From contig JAKCPI010000928.1 in assembly GCA_023213315.1 (NCBI GenBank), positions 1 through 64,000 on the forward strand: a stretch of 64,000 bases of DNA, given 5' to 3'. This document shows, in pieces, positions 11,657 through 22,968 of this stretch (position 1 is its first letter; each line of letters starts with the position of its first letter). A model generated the notes under the pieces. That model had not been told where the DNA came from. It saw only the letters and a list, made by a program, of their open reading frames with translations, and ran no database searches. Source of the DNA: Euborellia annulipes. Taxonomy: Eukaryota > Arthropoda > Insecta > Dermaptera > Anisolabididae. Both the position numbers and the translations under genes were made by a program.

Positions 11657-11775
11657 TAAAAATTCTGGTGTGATTTACCGCAAGCACACAACTTTCTCTT
11701 AACTTCAGTAATCTCAAGTTGTGGGATGTTGGAAGCCTGTCGGTAACAATTGACTGACACCAAGGTAAAAAATTT
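11657..11775. repeat. Solo terminal palindrome of family P, degenerate
   Basis: TTCTGGTGTGA, then cacacaactttctcttaa and a weak reverse partner (caagttgtgg) match the terminal hairpin of family P. No body is attached. Confidence 0.5.
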
Positions 11776-12595
11776 ATTGCATTGCCATTTTGGATTTCCT
11801 TCTCTCCCTGATAATAAGGAGACAAATTATTTTGTCACCCCATACTTTAATTCGGTGAAATTATATTTTGTAAAAGAAAAGAAAAATTTAGGTGTGGAAT
11901 TTTTTATCTCATGGAATTCAACGCTTTATATCATAAAAAACAAAAATAAACAAAACAAAATTAGAACAAAAAATTAAAATTTTAAAGATGTTAGATAATA
12001 ATTACAATCTAATAAAGATTTCAATCATTCGTAAATTGTTAGTCAATACTTGCAAAAGGCTGTGGAGTTTCTAATTACAAGCGATCCAATTTGCAGATTG
12101 CAATCGAGAGGGGACAGGGGAGATGTGATCGTAAAATGGGAGAGAGACAGATGCTGGGAAAGGAACCTGAGCTCCTTACCAACGACCTAAATACGAACGC
12201 CTGGATGAGAGGCAACCACAATTCCTTCCAATAGTATCGTCTGCTTGTCTTAGGAGTCGAATTCTTTACGATATATTAAACTTTATAGCCAAAGGAGCTT
12301 TATTAGTGACGACAAGAGAATAAACATCATAAGTCGCTGGCTAAAAAAAAGTCTAAAAGTTGAAAATCCTGTGTATGCTTTTATTGAAAAATGTCACTGG
12401 AAAATGTAGAAGGAATTTTGACAAAGACCTAGATGAAATAGAAAAAAATTTAATTCTAAGCTCTGACTGAGGATTTTTATCCTCTTGGAATGGCATTAAA
12501 AGGATCTTGAAATTTTAGATTACTATTTAAAAGAAAAATAAGGACAGAAAAAATTATTATTTTGGCGAGTGTAATTACAATTCGGGGATCAAGGG
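11776..12595. other. Non-coding stretch, one non-repetitive patch
   Basis: Mostly AT-rich. The stretch 12060-12330 has more balanced composition and does not match any repeat recognised here. It shows no open frame or splice-bounded exon I can defend. Confidence 0.4.
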
Positions 12596-12598
12596 CCG

Positions 12599-12732
12599 TA
12601 ACTAGGGGCTACGGATATGGGAGTCCACACCGACCATCTCCCAGAAATCAGGTATTAAAATTTTAAATCATGTTAGATATTGAAAAATTTTGGAAGGGCA
12701 TGGGCCCCCTCGACACCTTATATACGCCCCTG
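12599..12732. mobile_element. Short GC-ended MITE remnant
   Basis: It has left CAAGGGCCGTAACTAGG and right ATATACGCCCCTG. Flanks cggggat on both sides (12592-12598, and again near 12737) suggest a target duplication, but it is offset by several bases. Confidence 0.45.
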
Positions 12733-12739
12733 ACTCCGG

Positions 12740-13735
12740 GGATTAGTATATTTTTCCACATAAATAACAGATAGATAATAAGAAGACCACCTACCTTAAA
12801 AAAATTATTTTACTGAAAAAAAAAGGAAAAAAAAGAAAAAATATTTCTTATTGTTTATTTTTAGATTCCATTCAAAGTACACCAAACGAAAATGATTTGA
12901 TGAATACGTATTTATATTTTATTAAAAAATATAGACTATAGAATTCTATATAGAAAAGATCTTTTAATAAAGGTGAATATCAATGCTTAAACTAATATTT
13001 ATATATATATAATAATGAGAATAGAAATTTACAATATATACGAGTTGAAAAATGATTTTACCTGGGCTATTTCTAGAAGAGTAGAATATAGTCCAGAGAA
13101 AAAATACTTTTAAACAAAATAATATATTTCTACTTTGTACAGAATAAGAAAAAGTACAAGATGAGATGCGTCGATTCTAAAAGTAGTAACTTTTATGAAT
13201 TTTTTAAAATAAATAATAAATAAATAAGATGATGTTAAATTAAAATTTTATTTTTTTAGAAAGGGTTTTTATATATTAGTCCATTAATTAAGAAAATGAA
13301 AAAAGAGTAGTAATTTTTAGTATCTAAATAAAAAGATAGTGTTAATAAATTTTGCAAATTAGTACACATGGAGAAGAATAAAATGTTAATTCAGGAAATA
13401 GAAATGCGGGAAGTTCAGCGACTTTTAGTGCATGCTGGTTGATTTTAATTGAAGTAAGAAGGAAATATTCAAATTTTTTTAATGATAAATACTAATAAAA
13501 TGAATATGTTTAATTAAAAATGTTTTTAAAAAAATCTAACGAACATTGAAATCATTCAAAGTTTTAGTTTTAGATATCCTCATATAGTATTTCTATCTGG
13601 ATATAAAAAATATGTGAATTATAAATGTGCTCGGCCCCCTCTTATTTAGTTATTGTGATCATAACCGTTTCAATATTGAATAGAATTAAAGTATGGTAGT
13701 TAATAATAGTGAGGTGATGGCTGTATAATTGATAT
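12740..13735. other. AT-rich non-coding stretch
   Basis: No gene, SINE or inverted repeat was seen. Simple A/T runs and short TA repeats near 13005. Confidence 0.5.
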
Positions 13736-13880
13736 ATATGAGGAGGATGGCAGCTAGGAATGAAATCAGTCAAAAAATTTAATCAATCTTTATCTAATTT
13801 TTTTATTACAAATTCCGACGTTTCGGACAGTGGCGTCATTTAGGGAGGGGGGCATTTGCAGCCTGGTGGATATTATTGAG

Positions 13881-14555
13881 TAGGGCTGGACGGTAATGGA
13901 TTTTCATTACCGACCTCGATAATGAAAAAAAAACCGGTTTTTCTCGAAAGTCGGTAAAAAATTTTTACCGCCCGCGGAACCAAAGTTTGCCGCCGCGGAA
14001 CATTTTTTTTTCGCGGAACCAAAATTTTTTCCCGTCCGAAAAAATATTTTACCTTTTTTTAGAGACGCCAATTTTTTCTGCCGTCCGCGGCACAGAATTT
14101 GTCGCAGCGGCACATTTTTTTTCGCGGAACCAAAATTTTTCCCCGTCCGAAAAAATATTTTACCTTTTTTTTTAGAGACGCCAATTTTTTCTGCCGTCCG
14201 TCCGCGGCACAGAAATTTGTCGCCGCGGCACATTTTTTTTCGCGGAACCAAAATTTTTTCCAGTCCGAAAAAATATTTTACCTTTTTTTTTAGAGACGCC
14301 AATTTTTTGCCGCCCGCGGGACAGAAATTTGCCGCCGCGGAACCAAAGTTTGCCGCCGCGGCACATTTTTGTTTTTCGCGGAACCAAAATTTTTTTGCCG
14401 CCGCGGAACATTTTTTTTTCGCGGAACAAAAATTTTTTACCGTCCGAAAAAATAAGTTTTTACCGACTTTCGAAAAAAAAACGGTTTTTACCGAATTAGA
14501 GGTTCGTTACCGCGTTTTCGGTAAAAAATTTTTACCGGTTTACCGTCCAGCCCTA
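13881..14555. mobile_element. hAT-like MITE with internal tandem repeats
   Basis: It has inverted ends TAGGGCTGGACGGTAA and TTTACCGTCCAGCCCTA with exact 8-bp duplication TTATTGAG (13873-13880, 14556-14563). Inside are three to four repeats of about 115 bp, each with ttcgcggaaccaaaat, ttttacc, tagagacgccaat and CCGCGGCAC. The Lys/Phe-rich frames on both strands are by-products of this array, not a protein gene. Confidence 0.92.
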
Positions 14556-14770
14556 TTATTGAGAAAGATGAATAAATAAATCCGGAGCTGATGTTCAGGC
14601 AATTTAGTTGGTTTAATTCCTTCCGCTATAAGCCAACGTTTCGGGGCCAAAAGAGGGCCTGAAGAAGGAGCCGTTTTGGCCCAGAAACGTTGGCTTATAG
14701 CGGAAGGAATTAAACCAACTAAATTGCCTGAACATCAGCTCGGGATTTATTTATTCATCTTTCTCAATAA
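14556..14770. repeat. Fold-back repeat with hammerhead-like core
   Basis: Arms of about 90 bp (GAGCTGATGTTCAGGCAATT and its complement; tattgagaaagatg and catctttctcaata at the ends) surround a short centre. Plus strand: CTGAAGA 14659-14665 and GAAACGTT 14684-14691. The core boxes are intact, but adjacent pairing for helix I is poor. Confidence 0.8.
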
Positions 14771-15071
14771 AATTTTATATTATTCTAAATAAAATATTTC
14801 AAAATATATCTACGAATATATTAACTGTACAAAATTAAACAATTAATTAAATTATAACTTTTGGCCAAATTTGAGTACCTATTTATAAGTAAATTTTAAG
14901 AAAAAAAAAATGTTTGCCCCCCCCCCCAAGAAAAAGTTGAAATGACGCCACTGGTTTCGGACACAAGTCGTGTCCTTTCTCAGGTGTCAGTGTAATACAG
15001 ATGGGAGTATTTTTTTTTTTAACAATATGAAATTATACTTCATGGGTGTGTAATCCATTATTTTAGACTAT

Positions 15072-15336
15072 CAAGGGCGGATACAAGGGGGCGGGGGTAA
15101 AGGGGGTAACTACCCCCCGAGATTCGAAAAAAATACCTTTTTTTCGCAAAAAAATTTATTTTTAATGTAAAATTTTTAAAATTAATACTTAAAAATTTGA
15201 TGTGTATTTATATTCTGGCAAACAAATACAGAATGCGCTTTTTAATTACTGAAATTTAAAAAAAATATTGTGCTGTGCGACGAGTCACACCAGATTACCC
15301 CCCCCCCCCCGAGAAACACCTCTGGATCCGCCCTTG
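15072..15336. mobile_element. hAT-like MITE, 265 bp, 8-bp TSD
   Basis: It has ends CAAGGGCGGATAC and GGATCCGCCCTTG with exact duplication TAGACTAT (15064-15071, 15337-15344). The interior has C and G runs and near 15280 a piece like the family P terminus (gagtcacaccagatta). Related copies: 29343-29450 (5' part), 37497-37569 (73 bp) and 63505-63715. Confidence 0.9.
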
Positions 15337-15529
15337 TAGACTATATACATTTAATGGCACTCATCGACGCCTCTCGCATTAAATGTAGCATTTATTTATT
15401 TTGAAAAAGGACGCGACTTGCGTCCGAAGCGTCGGCAATTGTAATAAAAAAAAAATTGGATAAAGATTGATTAAATTTTTGTCTGATTTCATTCCTGGCT
15501 GCCATCCTGCTCATATTTATAAAGTACTT

Positions 15530-16480
15530 AATCCAAACAAAATTATGGATAACCCGAAGAGTGATTTCGATTTTAATCCCTTACTATTTAAAATTAAAAT
15601 CTCCTAAGACAGGTTCAATTAACCAATTACAAGTTAAAGGTAAATAATATAACTTCGAGTAATTGTTAATGATTATAAAAATTTCTAAATGGCGAGAATG
15701 CTTCAACAAATTAGAAATGACTTTGAAATTATAAAGTTACAATTCGTTCCATATTTTTTTTTTTTTGATAAATTAGCTATTTTCCTTTCATCATTTATCA
15801 CTAAGAAAAATTGCACAGTCATGATTACGTTTAATCAATTTTAATAGTATAGCGAATACTAATATTCTTCAGATTTGTTTAGTAATGAAGGTAAATTAAA
15901 GGGCGGCTCATCAAAATTGTGTGAAGCACACAGAAAATATTAATTTTATACTAATATCTAAATTTAAATGAATCCTTTAGTTTTAACATTTTATAATAAA
16001 AGCTGGTTATCAAGAAGAGGTTTCTTAAAAAAAAAAAAAGTATCTTGATTATGGTCTATCAATATACCCAGACGAGAAATTTATTTCAATTGAATTTGTG
16101 ACCAATCAAAATAAATGAGAATGAGGTCTAAATAGCCTCAGATGCCAAAAAAGACAATAAATAAAAAAGAAAGAGAGAAAATCAATCAATGTGTTAATTT
16201 CAAGGGAGCGCATAAATAATTATCAATTAAAGATAATTAAATGCGCGCCTGGATCATATATACAATATTATGGTTTAAAGTCCTAAGGAGAAAAGAAAAA
16301 AAATTCAAGATAATTTTGTAAAATTAGATTCCACTCGATTTTATTGACGACTATTGATTGGATGATACCTGTAACAATAGTTTTCTGGGTTTTCCAGAAA
16401 GTTTTTTTTACCTATTATTTTAAAAAACATACAAAATTTTTGTTAATTTAAATGTTAAATTCGCGACTAACACAAGCTAT
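15530..16480. other. AT-rich stretch with SINE fragment
   Basis: A SINE type 1 body fragment lies at about 16075-16160 (tttcaattgaatttgtgacc, then cctcagatgccaaaaaag). The rest has no recognised feature. Confidence 0.5.
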
Positions 16481-16490
16481 TTGTTTAATG

Positions 16491-17240
16491 CAACGGTTCC
16501 CAATCTTTTTTGATGTGCGGCCCACTTTTGCCGTAAAAAAAAAAAAACGCTGAGACCCAGTGTGTGTGTTGTATATAATTTTAACAATTTAAATAATTTT
16601 CGAGACATTTGAATAAGATATTGATATTCATGAATACCAATTCGGATTTGACAAAACACTAAACTACTCAAATATTTGTTAAATATAATTTTATATAATC
16701 GAACTGAAAAATACGATTGACAAATAAATATGAAATGAAAAAGAAATATGAACAGATTTATGCTGAGGAACTTTGACAGATGATACAATTTAATCTATCC
16801 CTATTCGTTCTATTAATTATGTATTATTTGAGGTGATTTTAAAGCAATAAATGATTCTAATATATAATAAATTTCTAGTTTTATTGTAATTTGAAATTAA
16901 TTTAGTCCCTTGTGGACGAAAACAAAGGGAATGCTTAAAGATTTAGGAAAATCTTGAAAATTCTCAGAAGTTCAAAGGCGATGGAACAAATATGACCTCT
17001 ATGGATAATATCCACCCTAATTAATTTGGATACAAATCAATTGGAATAAATAGGGCCCGGGAAGCGCAAAAGTCGTTTTTGAAAATCTCAAAAAAACGTT
17101 TCTTTTTGTAAGATCAGTGAAGAAAATCTGGAAAAATCTCAATATTGACAAAAGTCGAAAGACTTTTTCCGCTCTCTAATTACAAGTAATAATTTTTATC
17201 TTTCATTAGACGTCCGCGGCCCCTGGGTTGGGAACCACTG
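16491..17240. mobile_element. hAT-like element, 750 bp, 8-bp TSD
   Basis: It has ends CAACGGTTCCCAATC and GGTTGGGAACCACTG with exact duplication GTTTAATG (16483-16490, 17241-17248). The CAGTGGTTCCCAA terminus is typical of widespread animal hAT elements. GCGGCCCACTTTTGCCG and GTCCGCGGCCCCTGG form the subterminal pair. No transposase is preserved. Confidence 0.92.
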
Positions 17241-17249
17241 GTTTAATGG

Positions 17250-19455
17250 ATGAGCAATAAAAAAATTTGAAGATAATCTTTCCTTCGGAGCAAAACGATT
17301 CTTGTTGGTATAAGATTATTTATTCACATAAAATTAGTTAATTAGTAAAAGTGAGTATAGTAGAGAGAGAGTTGAGATTCAATTTTTATTAGTTTTATTT
17401 CGGTGCAACCAGACGGAGTTTTGATTCATTTTTAAAGGATTCTTGTTGGATTTAGAAGGATGCTAATGATATTTAAAATAAATACATAAGTTTCGAAAAT
17501 ATGAGGCCGTTTTAGAGACCACCTTCCTCCGCCCTGATTGCGTCACTAGTATAGTTAGATAGAAAAATAAAATATTTCTTTTAGTTGTTAATAATAAGAT
17601 CGAATTAAGCGTTCGTAGAAAATTTTTAAAGAAATAAACAGCATGTTATCCTATCGAGATCGTGCTTTTTTATTTAATTATTCATACTCTTTCTTATATA
17701 TAGAATATAATAGCTTTCGGTTTGTAGATGGGCGCTGGGCAGCCAAAAAGTTTGTCCCTTATGCCAACCAAATTAACTGACTAGCGCCGATCGACTTTCA
17801 AATTGACCAAATTTCTAACGAACGCCCAAGTTAGTATAGAGCTAATGAAACATTTCAGCTTTCAAGGGTTTTTAATGTTTTAAGGCGGAAGATGTAAAGC
17901 AGCCAAGGTGCTAAGGTGCCAAGGTGAGTGTTGAGTATCTGAGTGTCAAGGGGAGCTGTAGTTGCAGCCAAGCGTGAAGAACCCGCAGCCTTGGCATTGG
18001 TAACAACTTCCTTCAGTTCTATATACACACTTATTTACACCAGTGAATGAATGACCAGCTGATCTCAAAACGTTTTCGTATTAAAATTTATATATTTCAA
18101 TTGTGAAGTAAAATGATGTTTATTCCAGGCTGCTCGTCGACTATTCGGGTGCTAATCATACCTTTCTTCAAGTCTTAAGAGATGTGTGACTAGCATTCGA
18201 TTCGTCTTCGAGCAGGCTGGAAGAATAAACCTTTTTTTATTTCACCATTATCCTTATCTACCACCCTTATCCTTGAATAAATGTAATTCACTCTATTTTA
18301 AATTATCAATATATTGCATATTTTTAAAATTTCTACTTCCAAGAGGGCTAGTCGCAGAATTATATGTCTCAACCCTTCCGCTCCACTTTCTCTCTATATA
18401 TCAATATTAATATATATAGTAAGGAGAAAGTAAAAAATATTGATACTTTCAAAAAAATTTTCTTGAAAAAATTTTGAAAGAGGAAAACTTTATCTCTAAT
18501 ATTATTTTTCAATTAATAACAATAAAATAATTATTAAATAGAGCAAAGGAATTCAATTTTTTTCACGGGTTCTGCCATATGGACCACAAAGATTTTTCAA
18601 AAGGTAGGCAAAAAGTTTTTTTTTTTTTTGGAAATGGATTGAAGTTTTAAAACCTTTGATGACTGGACGGTGTTCCTTTCTTGGACAACAGAAATTATCA
18701 ATTCTCTCTTTAGTTGTAATCAGTGTAAGTATTCAAAATATTTACATTTTATTTATTTTCTTATTTAACCAGGCAGACTAGAGGTAGCTTCCTAGGACAT
18801 CAATAGAGGTTCAAGTCAAAGAAATTAAATTAAGCATGTAGATTTTTAAGCAAATATTGAAAACAATCATTTCTACCCCGCGGGAGTTGATCGATATGCG
18901 CTGAATTGTGAAATAAGCTTGGTCATTTCACTGGTGTATTTTATATTATAATATTAAAAAATATTTACCCAATTTTGACTCGACACATCTTTAAAGTCTT
19001 AAAAAAAACTTTTCTGTAATATATTAGATAAAGTCTATTTACAAAAATACTGAAAGCAACTCTAAATTAAAGCCTCCAATAATAAAGGAATAGAATAATT
19101 TTTTGGTCAATGAAATTTGCATAAATTTCAGGGTATTGATTTTAAGGTGGCAAGAAAATCTTAAACACCTTTGCACACATACACGTTTTCTAAAAAAATA
19201 AACAAGATTTTTTATTATAAAAATATTAAATTAAAATATAATAAAATATAATTAAAAAAAAAGTGCTGATAAATAAGTTTTTCTTGAAATTTGTTGTTCT
19301 TAGGATTAGTTAGGTATTACTTTTTCTGCGCCTGGAAAAGATAAAAAGAAAAAAAAAGAAGAAAAATTTAGCAACGGTAGTGTGCAAATAATTTAAAGAG
19401 ATTCAATTAATAATGAGTGAAAATTAAAATTATTTTATAAAATTAAAATTAAAGG
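17250..19455. other. Non-coding stretch downstream of the aquaporin
   Basis: No gene was recognised. It contains a family P end hairpin remnant near 18395-18440 (tctctatatatc, then ggagaaagtaaaaa). The stretch 17870-18020 is less AT-rich and shows a short repeated motif (gccaaggtgctaaggtgccaag) but no open frame of note. Confidence 0.45.
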
Positions 19456-19469
19456 AATTCAGTCTTGAA

Positions 19470-19571
19470 TTAGAAATCATATGAGTCTGGGTCGTCCTTA
19501 CGATGTTTGAAGAGAAAACGATAGATGATTCCAGCGAGGAAACCGCCTACGAGAGGACCGAACCAATAGAT
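19470..19571 (-). CDS. Aquaporin terminal exon, helix 6 and C tail
   Basis: Thirty-three codons and a TAA stop follow ATTTTTCAG. The product IYWFGPLVGGFLAGIIYRFL is helix 6, followed by a short basic/acidic tail ending DDPDSYDF. Length and composition fit an animal aquaporin C terminus. Downstream (plus 19200-19469) is AT-rich with no further coding sequence. A tttatt hexamer near 19210 is a possible polyadenylation signal on this strand. Confidence 0.95.
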   Translation of the reverse strand: MYWFGPLVGGFLAGIIYRFLFKHRKDDPDSYDF

Positions 19572-19744
19572 CTGAAAAATAATTATTTCTGATTAACTAT
19601 TAATTAGCCAGGGTGAAGTGAAAATGACATCAGAGCGGACTATACATAACATAACCTACAAAAAAATTAAATCCCAGTGACCTTAAAATTAAATTAAATA
19701 AATAAATTTTGATAGTAAAAAATAATTTTTTTTAAATTTCATTA

Positions 19745-19915
19745 AGGTCTTTTTTGGCAACGAAGGCCATTTAAACCAAATGGCTTAAATAAGAATGCCT
19801 GGACCCCAAATATCAACAGTCAAAGTCTTATAAGGCCTGAGTTGCCGAAAAGACTGTGAGAATGTGTGTGTGAGTGTGAGTGTGAATGAGAAAAAAGTGT
19901 GCGTTAAAAAAAAAA
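19745..19915 (+). repeat. SINE type 2, 5'-truncated, in aquaporin intron
   Basis: It has ccaaatggcttaaataagaa, tgcctggacccc, gcctgagttgccgaaaagac, a GTGTGAGTG repeat and an A run. This is the 3' two-thirds of the SINE at 23390-23669. The first 25 bases resemble SINE type 1 instead (tttttggcaacgaaggccat), so it may be a composite. Confidence 0.75.
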
Positions 19916-20357
19916 TTAATTGTTCATTTTATTCCATCCTTTAAAATAAGGTAGCGAGAATCCTTTTCTTCGTCAGCATTCAAAAAGCAAAGAATTTTTT
20001 TTAAACAAAAAGTAAAAGGCGAATTTTTGCTTTATTTTTTATATGAATGATAAAGCAAAAAAATTTTTTAACGAGCTGCGAATTTAAAGAGTGAGAAATA
20101 AACTAGGACATGGACAAGAGTGAGAGATGACCTATGAGGGGGGATTCATAAGGAAAGTTAATTGATTCCCTTCTTAATTAAATTACTCAACGAAGGAAGC
20201 GAACAATTTGCAAAATGGATAACTGCAAATGGACCTATGTCATTTTTGAATTTTTAAGAAAAAAAAATTAGGTTAATTTCACTTTAATACTAGCCTATAT
20301 TTAGCAAATTTCCTAAGTAAAAATTGAATTGATTTCCAAATAATATGAGAATACATA

Positions 20358-20965
20358 CACTAGAATCCCGATAATTCATATGGCCACGGGACCGACGGTT
20401 GGCATGAATTATCGGAAATACCAATTATTGGGAGTATAAAATAAAAAAAATAAAAAATGTATAAATGCGAAAATTGAAATATAAAAAGGAAAGAAAAATG
20501 TAGGAGAAGCTCAATTTCCATCTCTCCTCTCCTCATTTCCTTTCAGTGAAAAGATTACGAATAAACGAGAAAAACTTGTCTCTCTCCTTCACCCTCTTGA
20601 AAACGAATTAACGAGCCTTTTAAGCTGGAAATCGACCACGACCATAAAAATAATACAAATTAGCGCGGGGTCTGAAATGCTTTGGTTTTATACCCATGGG
20701 CGTAATTAGGTCCCGGGGAGGGGAGGGGAGGGCTCCCCCAGAAGGCTTGTGGCCCCTCCCAAAAGGCCCAAGAGTTTGGGTTTTTTTTGGGTAAAATTGA
20801 GACAATATGGGCCTTCCAGGCCCCAGAGGATGGCTGGTCCCATGCCCCCCCCCCCCCAGTCAAATTCCCTAATTACGCCCATCTTTATACCCGTTATCGA
20901 GATTTTCTCTGGGGAAGGAAAATTTGTAACGAATAATAGGGCTAAGTAATATCAGGATCCCACTG
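20358..20965. mobile_element. Pogo/Tigger-like MITE, TA target
   Basis: It has ends CACTAGAATCCCGATAATTC and AGGATCCCACTG with TA on both sides, the pattern of TcMar-Tigger/pogo elements. The terminal match is moderate. A younger element (20695-20883) sits inside. Confidence 0.65.
20695..20883. mobile_element. hAT-like MITE, 189 bp, nested
   Basis: It has ends CATGGGCGTAATTAGG and CTAATTACGCCCATC with exact 8-bp duplication TTTATACC (20687-20694, 20884-20891). It is GC- and homopolymer-rich inside. A related left part lies near 28112-28200 (CCATGGGCGGAACTAGG). Confidence 0.88.
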
Positions 20966-20969
20966 TAAT

Positions 20970-21935
20970 AAAATAAATCAAATTAAGGGGTTTATCGTGA
21001 GAGTTCAACCCTTTTTTTATGACTATCCGTCATAGGAGTGCAAAGTAGTACCTTACAAAGTAGGCCTACATTATACAAAACAATATTTTATCAATATTTA
21101 AATAATTAATTAGATCAATGAAGATAATAAAATAAAAAAATGACATAATTAATAAAAACATGAAATTTTTTTCATTTTATGTGATCTTTCTGATTAGCCT
21201 CACTCTATCCCCGATATATAAAATTAACAAGTTTTTTTTTTTTTTTTTTTCGAAATAATCTTGTTTGCAATTTCCAGATTCTGCAAGCGAAAGGAGGACA
21301 ACCAAAGAGCTTTAATAGCAAACTTATTTTTTTTTTTATTTCAATTATAGCCTATACTGTACTTATATTAAAATATTAACCCTATATTTCTCTTTTTATT
21401 ATGGTGATATTTTAATTTATTTTTGTGACGTTTTTGGGAAGGGAGTTCAATCTCACATATCCCCTCTCTTGCCCTTCTAAGACCCAATAACAAATACTTA
21501 CATTCCCTATACATATATGCAAATCGTCGTGCATTTTTCTAACAAGAAAATTGAAATGAAAAATCTCTAAAGAAAAATTTCTCATTTATCATAAAAACTA
21601 ATAAATGATTTACGTATTTTAATAGAGTGCTTTCATTGAGGAGGATATCAAATGAATTTTTAATGATGTAATAAAAAAAAAAAAATTGACCAGAATATAA
21701 ATTGTGAGCACACCAAGTTTGTTCCTTCTAATGATTATTATGTAAACAAAAATAGATTTCATACGCACTGGGATGAGCGCCTTATTTATTTACGTACGTG
21801 TTTTAAATTCTAATGAAAGATTCAATAAAGATTTATTGATTAAGAAAATTTATCAAAATTTTAAATGAAAATTAGAAAGAGTTATTGTGTGTCAAGGGTT
21901 TTGGGGTCAAAGTATAAAGTCAATGAATATAAAGA
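20970..21935. other. AT-rich intron sequence
   Basis: Intron of the aquaporin with T runs near 21230-21250. No nested element was recognised. Confidence 0.5.
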
Positions 21936-22069
21936 GGAATGGCAAGAAATCTGGACTTTAAGAGGCGTCTCTATAGATGGATATACAATAGTAGAGTATT
22001 TCCTAATTCTGACCTACTTTTAAAATTTTATATTTGCCTTTATGTGAAAAGTCCTAATTTTCACAGGAG

Positions 22070-22150
22070 GCACCTCTCCATGGTATTGCTGAGACGTTTC
22101 GGCTTTAGCTCCCTAAAAAACGCCATCGTCAGTCTAATTAGGGAGTATGA
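22070..22150 (-). repeat. Hammerhead-like core in aquaporin intron
   Basis: Minus strand: CTGACGA (22126-22132), then GGC...GCC as a short stem with a long loop, then GAAACGTC (22093-22100). Both core boxes match the hammerhead consensus; helix I has only about 2 adjacent pairs. It lacks an obvious inverted partner. Confidence 0.6.
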
Positions 22151-22712
22151 ACTCAACTGTATTTAATAGAAAAATAATGTTAGTATTTAAAATTATTCAA
22201 TAGTTGACACCAAGTGGTAAATTTGTAACTCAATCAAAAAAAGTAAAAAAGTTTTTTTTTGAAGATTTGAAGACTTTTTACACTCTTACTTGGTTTTATT
22301 TAAATAAAGCCGAAAAGTCTCAGATTTGAGAGTTTTCAAGAAGCTAGTACAGTACAAAAGCCCCTATTCTGTTTTGTATAAATAAGCCCTAATTTTCCCC
22401 TAATTTTCGTGGGTGTTCAGTGCAAGTAGACTTTCCTTTAAACTCAATGAAGGTCTATTCCGATCTCAGAATATTTAAAAAAAAATTCAAAAGACATTTT
22501 TAATATAAAATGAGTAGAAAATAAATAAATCCAATTTTATTTTTTTTATAAAAAGTATTTTTTACAATAGTGTGCGAATTAATAGTTGACGGATCTTTTA
22601 AATAATGTGACTTTTTTCTTCCCCCGTATTTATGACAAAAAGAAAAAAACAATTATTTTAATGGTTATTAATGTTTCAAAGTTTTACTTGAATAAAAAAT
22701 AATTGTACTTAC

Positions 22713-22793
22713 CCAATGATTTTCCCATTCGTTAAGAATTACAGCGGGGCCGAATGTCCTGGCAGGGTTCATTGAAGAGCCGGTGAAATCAAT
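22713..22793 (-). CDS. Aquaporin exon with second NPA box
   Basis: An 81-base phase-0 exon encodes 27 residues, from IDFTGSSMNPARTFGPAV to NEWENHW. It is flanked by TTCTCAG and GTAAGTAC. It carries the loop E half-helix: the second Asn-Pro-Ala box, followed by the conserved Arg of the selectivity filter. Ser two residues before Met-Asn is small, as in water-selective channels. The join from ACHFGF into IDFTG and on into IYWFGPLVGG keeps the frame. It lies alone between introns of about 5.9 kb and 3.1 kb. Confidence 0.95.
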
Positions 22794-22968
22794 CTGAGAA
22801 CAAAATGAAATTATAATTGTAGAGGATATTTCATAAATTAAAAACAAATATGCATATTAATAATTATTGATAAGAAAAAAAAATGATTAATTTTTAATAA
22901 CATTCAATGAATACCTCGATTCGGACTTGACTAGTCAAATATATTTAACATAAGTGTGAATATGTTTG

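Larger units (their letters stand above)
13828..14953. mobile_element. hAT-like element, 1.1 kb, nested
   Basis: It has inverted ends CAGTGGCGTCATTT and AAATGACGCCACTG with exact 8-bp duplication GTTTCGGA (13820-13827, 14954-14961). It inserted into the ribozyme-like motif of the surrounding fold-back. It contains the element at 13881-14555 and the fold-back at 14556-14770. Confidence 0.9.
13738..15514. mobile_element. Fold-back retroelement with split hammerhead arms
   Basis: Outer arms 13738-13827 (continuing at 14954-14990) and about 15400-15514 are inverted copies: gaggatggcagctaggaatg against attcctggctgccatcctgc. Each arm carries the ribozyme-type stem: GGACAC-gactt-GTGTCC then GAAAC on the minus strand of the left arm, and GGACGC-gactt-GCGTCC then GAAGCGTC on the plus strand of the right. 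Two hAT-like elements have inserted since, one splitting the left GAAACGTC. Confidence 0.75.

Noticed and set aside
13907..14579. Lys/Phe-rich proteins on both strands
   Set aside because: Open frames on both strands arise from the tandem array of a MITE bounded by an exact TSD.
18055..18085. Another hammerhead core (CTGATCTCAAAACGTT)
   Set aside because: There is no room for helix II between the boxes.
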